Below are positions 6,515 through 10,790 of a stretch of DNA of 10,790 nt, one piece after another. A program made the position numbers and the translations under genes. The DNA is from an uncultured Clostridia bacterium (GTDB lineage Bacteria > Bacillota > Clostridia > TANB77 > CAG-508). The stretch's first letter is position 1. Each line of letters begins with the position of its first letter. The stretch spans positions 1 through 10,790 of the forward strand of contig CANPZT010000036.1 of assembly GCA_947589135.1 (NCBI GenBank), given 5' to 3'. Below the pieces are notes generated by a model. It searched no databases. It worked only from the letters and a program-made list of their open reading frames with translations, and was not told where the DNA came from.

Positions 6515-6851
6515 CTGCTTCGTACCCTTCCATTTCTACAATATCAATATTCATTGCTGATAATATTTCTTTTATTATTGGCATTTGTTCTGCTAATTCA
6601 TCTGGCATTCCTTTTCTATTTGCTTTATATCCTTCATACATTTTATGTCTTGCAGTTGGCGCTTTTAGGTCAAATGCTACTACAAGATATTGAGGTTCTA
6701 TATCTTCTAATATTTTAAATAAAATTGCTAAAAATCCATAAATAGCATTTGTATATTTACCATCTTTTGTTGTTAACATTCTACTTCCCATAATTCCGTA
6801 GAATGCTCTATTCATAATACTATTACCATCAACTAATACTAATTTATCCAA
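6489..6851 (-). CDS. polA: DNA polymerase I, N-terminal piece (start of 5'-3' exonuclease domain), ends at a frameshift
   Basis: The first 116 residues match the start of the PolI 5'-3' exonuclease (FEN) domain: VDGNSIMNRAFYG with metal-binding Asp8, VVAFD with Asp61, the ARHKMYEGYKANR segment, and EGYEADDVL with Glu111, Asp113 and Asp114. The family then expects a G-T-L sequence. Here the frame instead reads RYII and stops at TAG (6489-6491). Removing one base at about 6503 restores GTLSRYGEKQGLEVTILSGDRD in the other frame, so the break is a single-base insertion. Translation starts at TTG (6849-6851) with GAGGAG nine bases upstream. On its own this fragment lacks the downstream metal ligands and should be inactive unless the frame is corrected or the two pieces associate. 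It starts 43 bases after the Gtr-like gene, with no clear promoter of its own. Confidence 0.93.
   Translation of the reverse strand: MDKLVLVDGNSIMNRAFYGIMGSRMLTTKDGKYTNAIYGFLAILFKILEDIEPQYLVVAFDLKAPTARHKMYEGYKANRKGMPDELAEQMPIIKEILSAMNIDIVEMEGYEADDVLRYII
6498..6525 (-). other. Frameshift site in polA lying inside a hairpin
   Basis: The mRNA reads GAT GAT GTG CTT CGG TAC, while the conserved protein needs GTG CTT GGT ACA, so the C at 6503 is the extra base. Arms 6516-6525 and 6498-6508 pair over 10 bp with one bulged G and a 7-base loop (GATGATG). CTT followed by a rare arginine codon resembles known +1 shift sites (CUU AGG C of yeast Ty1, CUU UGA C of bacterial prfB): a leucine tRNA on CUU could slip to UUC and then read GGU. 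I found no other in-frame CGG codon in the window's genes. Mutation or assembly error are equally possible readings. Confidence 0.6.
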
Positions 6852-6860
6852 AACTTTTCA

Positions 6861-6866
6861 CTCCTC
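6861..6866 (-). promoter_or_regulatory. Ribosome binding site for the TTG start of polA
   Basis: GAGGAG on the minus strand lies nine bases before the TTG at 6849-6851. The start gives MDKLVLVDGNSIMNRAFYG, the standard PolI N-terminus, so a TTG start is well supported. Confidence 0.75.
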
Positions 6867-6894
6867 TTATTGTAAATAATTTTTTTATTGTATT

Positions 6895-8409
6895 TTAATA
6901 CATATATATAGATATATATAAAGTATCATTAATACATAAATATCCTTTATCTTGGTCTACCCTTTTTATGTATTCATTGATTTCTTGGTAAGTTACTTCT
7001 TTCTCTTTTAAATTTCTGTTTGTATAATAATTAATTATTCCCTGTGATGCCCATTCAGTTCTAATAGCATTTACTGCTGTTCCAACTCCTGTACAATTCA
7101 TTTCTTCATAATATGCCTTATCTACACTACCTGTAATCACAACTATACTAATATTTGTTACTTTTATTTTATTTTCTTTTTCATAATCAGAAATATAATT
7201 ATCAATAATATATGTATATTGTTCATCTAATTTATTTTGTTGTTTATTTAATTTAATTAAATAAACATAATTAATTGAATTAATTATACCATATATAATA
7301 AAAATTATAATTAATAATTTATCTAATATTTCCTTTCTTTTTAAAATATCTGTTTTTACAATTAAATGTATAAATAAAATTCCTATTGTTGCTCCAATAG
7401 AAAATCTCATTCTTGCTGACCAAAATCCTGTTAAATTTATTACAGATGGTATAAATGCAAAGGCAATGCTAAGTATTATAATTACAAATTGCTCAAACAA
7501 TACCATTAAATTTCTTTTGTAATTTTCGCTATCATTTTTCTTGTTTCTTTGCATTATAACTTTTATAAAAATTAATAAAATAACTATAGCAATAAATGCA
7601 ATATAAAGATTTTTAGGAAATAATTTTGCTGTATTTCTTAATACAATAGTTAGTCCTGCTATAATAAACTTTATATTTAAAAAAATTTCTCCTAAATTTA
7701 TACCTCTTGTTTGTGTTGTATGAAAAATATTTTCTGTTATAATAATACAACCATTATTGTAGAAAAATCCTAGTAAAAAGATTAGAATAGCTCTTATAAA
7801 GTTTTTTATTAAGCCTTTTATCTTTTCATTATTCAACATAGAAAATAAAATAACAAATATAAAAAATGCTGATATTGTTCCTTGATATGATATAAGTCCT
7901 AAAAACATTAACATTGATGCCTTTATGTTATCTATCATATTATTTTTAATAATTTTATTAGCTGCTAAAATGTAAAATAATATACTCAATGACATTACAA
8001 AACATTCTACAAAATACATATTTTCAAAATATGAAAAATTAAATATAGTATAATAACAAACTACTAATAAAAAAATATGTTCTTTTATGTTTTCTATATT
8101 TTTATATTTTAAAATAATATTTTTTAATATTATAACAGCATAACATGATACGATAATTGCTAATATTTCTAACAAAATAGTATATACAACAATAGGTATA
8201 TGTAACATATGCGCTAAAAATCCTATAAAAGCCATAAATACTCTTCCATCTGTTAAAGAATAGTTTATTGCATATTTTTCATAACCAATATTTATAATAT
8301 TAAAAGTATCAGTTGCAAAATGTCCTACTAAATATCCAGAAAATATAACAAAACTAAATAATACTATTATTATAAACATTATTTTATCTATTTTATCTAA
8401 TTTTTTCAT
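6895..8409 (-). CDS. Polytopic membrane protein, GtrII-like glucosyltransferase candidate
   Basis: The 504-residue protein has about ten to twelve membrane segments up to residue 388, then a soluble C-terminal part (about 389-504) likely outside the membrane. The first outer loop holds a TDTFNI motif (Asp34) and, after GYEKYAINY, the sequence TDGRVF (Asp54, Arg56). Other conserved-looking residues are FENMYFVE (about 128-135) and WSARMR (330-335). This layout resembles the GtrII glucosyltransferase family, in which a GT-C-type enzyme transfers a sugar from a polyprenyl carrier to a surface polymer. The family call is from motif impression and is uncertain; the donor and acceptor are unknown. 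It overlaps the upstream GT-C gene by 17 bases and has TGGAGT nine bases before its ATG inside that gene, so the two are translationally coupled. Confidence 0.82.
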   Translation of the reverse strand: MKKLDKIDKIMFIIIVLFSFVIFSGYLVGHFATDTFNIINIGYEKYAINYSLTDGRVFMAFIGFLAHMLHIPIVVYTILLEILAIIVSCYAVIILKNIILKYKNIENIKEHIFLLVVCYYTIFNFSYFENMYFVECFVMSLSILFYILAANKIIKNNMIDNIKASMLMFLGLISYQGTISAFFIFVILFSMLNNEKIKGLIKNFIRAILIFLLGFFYNNGCIIITENIFHTTQTRGINLGEIFLNIKFIIAGLTIVLRNTAKLFPKNLYIAFIAIVILLIFIKVIMQRNKKNDSENYKRNLMVLFEQFVIIILSIAFAFIPSVINLTGFWSARMRFSIGATIGILFIHLIVKTDILKRKEILDKLLIIIFIIYGIINSINYVYLIKLNKQQNKLDEQYTYIIDNYISDYEKENKIKVTNISIVVITGSVDKAYYEEMNCTGVGTAVNAIRTEWASQGIINYYTNRNLKEKEVTYQEINEYIKRVDQDKGYLCINDTLYISIYMY

Positions 8410-9856
8410 TATTATTTACTCCATTTTTTATTCTTGTATTATATAAAACCAATATTAAAGTTCCTATTACCATAAAAAGTACAAATGGTGTTCCATAATT
8501 CCAATCTTCTCCATATGTTAAAAATATAGAATTTGCAAATTGGCTTATTAGAGATATTTGTATAATCAGTCTTATATCTTCTGCTTTTTGCCACATTAAA
8601 CATGGAAATAACCACATTATATACCATGGTTGAAAATTTGTAATTAATAAAAATAAAAATGCTATAATAAAATAATTTGCTTTTTGAATTTCTTCTCTAA
8701 ATTTTATATTTTTCTTATTTAACATTATTACACAAGTAAAGAAATAAATAATAACAAATATTTTAAATATGTTTTTATTAATTAATGTTACTAATCCCTC
8801 TGGCTCTGTAAAATATTCTGAAATAACAATATAAATACTTTTAGCTAATTTATCTTGTTGTGTTGCTAGTCCGTTTAATACATTAATATCTTGAATATAT
8901 AATAAATAAGAAATAGCTAAAATTATTACAAATAACGCTCCATATTCTATACATTTTATCAATCTTTTGGATGTTTTTTCTTTTCTTACATAATAAATAA
9001 TAATAAATGGTAATAATAAAATTGTAAAGTATTTTATTGCAGTTGCCAGTGCTAAAAATAATATGCTAAGTCCTATATTTTTCTTTTTTAATAAAAAGTA
9101 AAAACTAACTAATGTAAATAAAATAACAAACATATCATTATGAACACATGCAATTCCTTCTATTAATATAAACGGATTTAAACCATATAATAACACAAAT
9201 ATTTTTTTATTACTTAATTTATATATAAAATAGCAATTTAATATATGTACAATTACATTAATCAATTTAAATATTAATAGTCCTATATCTATATTTCCAA
9301 ATGATAACATTGCTACAATTTTACAAATTAGAGCCCATATTGGACCATATACTACTGTTGAATCTGACCAATCATTTATATATCCTTGTGCTAATACTGT
9401 ATCTTGTTCTATGTATTTACTATTATCACCTTGTTCTACAAATTGCTTTATAGTTGTATAATATGGATTTTGATGATACCTGCTATCAAGTCTTCCTATT
9501 CCTAAATAATAGAATACATCTGAACAAGTAAAAGGTATTACAATTACGAATATTAAAGATATTATTGTGATAAATGTAAATAATTCTTTTTTATTTTTGA
9601 AAGTTTTCTCTCTGTTTTTTACTATAAGAAAATATAATGTTGTCATTATTGCTAAAATTAAAATATATAATAAGGTTTGATTGATTCTGTTTGTATCATT
9701 TAATAGAAATCTAAACCATTGTTCAAATTGAAATACTGTTTTATTTTTTATATAATATATCATTGATGGTATTGCAAACATTATACATGATACTATAAAT
9801 AGTAAATTCAATATTATGCTTACTTTTTTATCTTTTATTGTATCAATTTTTATCAT
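8393..9856 (-). CDS. GT-C fold membrane glycosyltransferase (GT87/MptB-like mannosyltransferase family)
   Basis: The 487-residue protein has about eleven or twelve membrane segments. Features of GT-C enzymes that use polyprenyl-phosphate sugars are visible: CSDVFYY (111-117, candidate catalytic Asp113) in an outer loop, QNPYY (129-133), YGPIW (170-174), NPFILIEG (227-234) with HND (239-241), the AIKYF segment (273-277), and QPWYIMWLFP (409-418). It resembles the GT87 and MptB-type mannosyltransferases, but the sugar and acceptor cannot be read from sequence. AGAGGA lies four bases before the ATG, a close and moderate site. Its 3' end overlaps the next glycosyltransferase-like gene by 17 bases. 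I expect both to decorate the same envelope glycan or glycolipid. It follows yqeK by 155 bases, where a separate promoter may lie. Confidence 0.86.
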   Translation of the reverse strand: MIKIDTIKDKKVSIILNLLFIVSCIMFAIPSMIYYIKNKTVFQFEQWFRFLLNDTNRINQTLLYILILAIMTTLYFLIVKNREKTFKNKKELFTFITIISLIFVIVIPFTCSDVFYYLGIGRLDSRYHQNPYYTTIKQFVEQGDNSKYIEQDTVLAQGYINDWSDSTVVYGPIWALICKIVAMLSFGNIDIGLLIFKLINVIVHILNCYFIYKLSNKKIFVLLYGLNPFILIEGIACVHNDMFVILFTLVSFYFLLKKKNIGLSILFLALATAIKYFTILLLPFIIIYYVRKEKTSKRLIKCIEYGALFVIILAISYLLYIQDINVLNGLATQQDKLAKSIYIVISEYFTEPEGLVTLINKNIFKIFVIIYFFTCVIMLNKKNIKFREEIQKANYFIIAFLFLLITNFQPWYIMWLFPCLMWQKAEDIRLIIQISLISQFANSIFLTYGEDWNYGTPFVLFMVIGTLILVLYNTRIKNGVNNNEKIR

Positions 9857-9957
9857 TTTTTCCTCTTTTCTTTACCTGTATTTGCTAATTATTCTACCTT
9901 TTATGTTTTTAATAGCATTGTTTATTTTCTTCTTATTTTTTATATAAATTTTTTTGA

Positions 9958-9987
9958 ATTTTATTTTTCGTTACTAGTCGGCTTCAA
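9958..9987 (-). promoter_or_regulatory. Candidate promoter for the two glycosyltransferase-like genes
   Basis: On the minus strand TTGAAG (9982-9987, four of six consensus bases) and TAAAAT (9958-9963, five of six) are 18 bases apart. It would give a leader of about 95 bases before the ATG at 9856. In DNA this AT-rich, such a match can arise by chance. Confidence 0.35.
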
Positions 9988-10010
9988 TATACCTAAAGTC
10001 CACACTAGTG
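9973..10010. repeat. Paired ACTAGT repeats forming a weak stem after yqeK
   Basis: ACTAGT occurs at 9973-9978 and 10004-10009, the second inside the palindrome CACTAGTG (10003-10010). Because ACTAGT is its own reverse complement, the copies can pair, and GG/CC plus CTT/AAG can extend the stem inside. The element starts directly after the yqeK stop and is more GC-rich than its surroundings. There is no U-tract on the minus strand, so a terminator call is weak; a protein-binding site overlapping the candidate promoter is possible. Confidence 0.35.
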
Positions 10011-10011
10011 A

Positions 10012-10578
10012 TTATTTTTCTTTCAAATTTGTATAATAATTATAACATTCTATACTATCTTTATGAACAAGTTTATTAGTTTCTAATAGTCTATTAATTA
10101 CCCACTTACATATTTCTATAATTCCTTGATCAATATCTTTTTTTATTATATCTACATAACTACTTGAACAATATTTTCTGTTTTCTTCCGTAGCATCTGC
10201 TAAATAAATTATTTTTTCTATCATGCTCATATTTGCCTTTCCTGTTGTATGATATTTTATTGCATTGACCATATCATCTGTGAAATCGTATTTATATTTA
10301 CAAATATATGCTCCTATTTTTGCATGAATTAAATTTTTATTCTTTTTTTCGATATCATCCAATACAATTCCATATTCTTTGACATATTTATCTATTTCTT
10401 CATTTGTTAATTCTTTTGCAATATCATGTGCTATTGCAATTAATTTAATTTTTTCTATATCTACATTATATATTTTAGCATATTCTATTGCTCTTTTTAC
10501 AACGCCTTCGGAATGTTTAAATCTCTTTTCTGATAATGTGTTTTTTACTTCTTTATATAGTTGCTCGTATTCAATCAT
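10012..10578 (-). CDS. yqeK: YqeK family HD-domain hydrolase (symmetrical Ap4A hydrolase)
   Basis: YqeK proteins hydrolyse diadenosine tetraphosphate symmetrically to two ADP, limiting this stress nucleotide in Gram-positive bacteria. The 188-residue length is normal. The metal-binding HD residues are His22 (RFKHSEGV), His51-Asp52 (IAHDIAK), His85 (NLIHAKIGA), His110 (YHTTG) and Asp128 (YLADATEENR). The stretch HTTGKANMSMIEKIIYLAD is a near-perfect family signature. AAGGAGA lies 13 bases before the ATG, a rather long spacing. The gene usually sits between nadD and rsfS. Here the upstream neighbour is an MBL-fold hydrolase and the downstream one is a glycosyltransferase, so the common cluster is broken on both sides. 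Confidence 0.93.
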   Translation of the reverse strand: MIEYEQLYKEVKNTLSEKRFKHSEGVVKRAIEYAKIYNVDIEKIKLIAIAHDIAKELTNEEIDKYVKEYGIVLDDIEKKNKNLIHAKIGAYICKYKYDFTDDMVNAIKYHTTGKANMSMIEKIIYLADATEENRKYCSSSYVDIIKKDIDQGIIEICKWVINRLLETNKLVHKDSIECYNYYTNLKEK

Positions 10579-10639
10579 ATTTTTTACTTTCTCTCCTTAT
10601 TTATTTTTATAAAGTTTTGATACATATTAAAATATTTTT

Positions 10640-10790
10640 TTACTTCATTAAATCTATACCTTTTATTGTTGAATTTATAAGCTTTATAAAATTTACTGCA
10701 TCTTGTTTTTTTCCTACTATACTTCCATAATGTATTGGTACAGCTATTTTAGGTTTTATTTCATTTACAAGTTTTGCTGCTTCTTTAAAG
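10640..10790 (-). CDS. MBL-fold metal-dependent hydrolase, C-terminal part
   Basis: The last 49 codons of a gene run in from the right edge and end at TAA (10640-10642). The peptide contains AAKLVNEIKPKIAVPIHYGSI, then VGKKQDAVNF. This is the typical C-terminus of the UlaG/YtkL-like metallo-beta-lactamase-fold hydrolases, where the histidine of IPxHYG is a metal ligand. These enzymes bind two metals, and many have no assigned substrate. The N-terminal HxHxDH motif lies outside the window. It precedes yqeK by 61 bases with no clear terminator, so the two may be co-transcribed. Confidence 0.85.
   Translation of the reverse strand, partial: FKEAAKLVNEIKPKIAVPIHYGSIVGKKQDAVNFIKLINSTIKGIDLMK

Noticed and set aside
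8439..8627. Short minus-strand open frame inside the GT87-like gene
   Set aside because: It is an out-of-frame shadow; the enclosing frame carries the conserved QPWYIMW motif.
10379..10730. Plus-strand open frames over yqeK and the MBL gene
   Set aside because: Both lie opposite well-supported minus-strand genes and have no independent support.
1..10790. CRISPR array, insertion sequence, prophage or toxin-antitoxin system
   Set aside because: No regularly spaced repeats, transposase or integrase motifs, or small paired genes with such motifs were found on either strand.

Overview
The window is very AT-rich (roughly a quarter G+C by eye) and every gene lies on the minus strand. Codons end mostly in A or T, AGGAGG-type ribosome binding sites are strong, TTG starts occur, and a dipicolinate synthase subunit is present. 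Together these point to a low-GC, probably spore-forming, anaerobic member of the Clostridia, perhaps an uncultured gut lineage. The species cannot be told from this window.

Layout in the direction of transcription (right to left): the C-terminal end of an MBL-fold metal-dependent hydrolase (window edge); yqeK, an HD-domain Ap4A hydrolase; a gap of about 155 bases with a candidate promoter and paired ACTAGT repeats; two polytopic membrane proteins that look like GT-C glycosyltransferases and overlap by 17 bases; polA (DNA polymerase I), whose frame is broken by one extra base in the 5'-3' exonuclease domain; a small membrane-anchored lytic transglycosylase 17 bases downstream; a 231-base gap with a long inverted repeat and a good sigma-A promoter; a membrane-anchored TPR protein; dpaA (dipicolinate synthase subunit A) with no dpaB after it; and uppP (undecaprenyl pyrophosphate phosphatase). 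At the left edge a perfect-consensus sigma-A promoter (TTGACA, 17 bases, TATAAT) starts a leader that runs out of the window. It may be the leader of an rRNA operon or of another highly expressed gene.

The genes are mostly housekeeping with an envelope theme. UppP recycles the lipid carrier on which peptidoglycan and surface glycans are built. The two GT-C-like proteins probably use polyprenyl-linked sugars, and the lytic transglycosylase cleaves peptidoglycan. I do not see a defence island, CRISPR array, transposase, prophage or obvious new multi-gene system.

The most interesting point is the polA break. The extra base creates CTT CGG T, which resembles a +1 ribosomal frameshift site. It contains the only in-frame CGG codon I could find in the window, and it lies inside a 10-bp hairpin. 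It could be a mutation templated by the quasi-palindrome, an assembly error, or programmed recoding. The sequence alone cannot decide.
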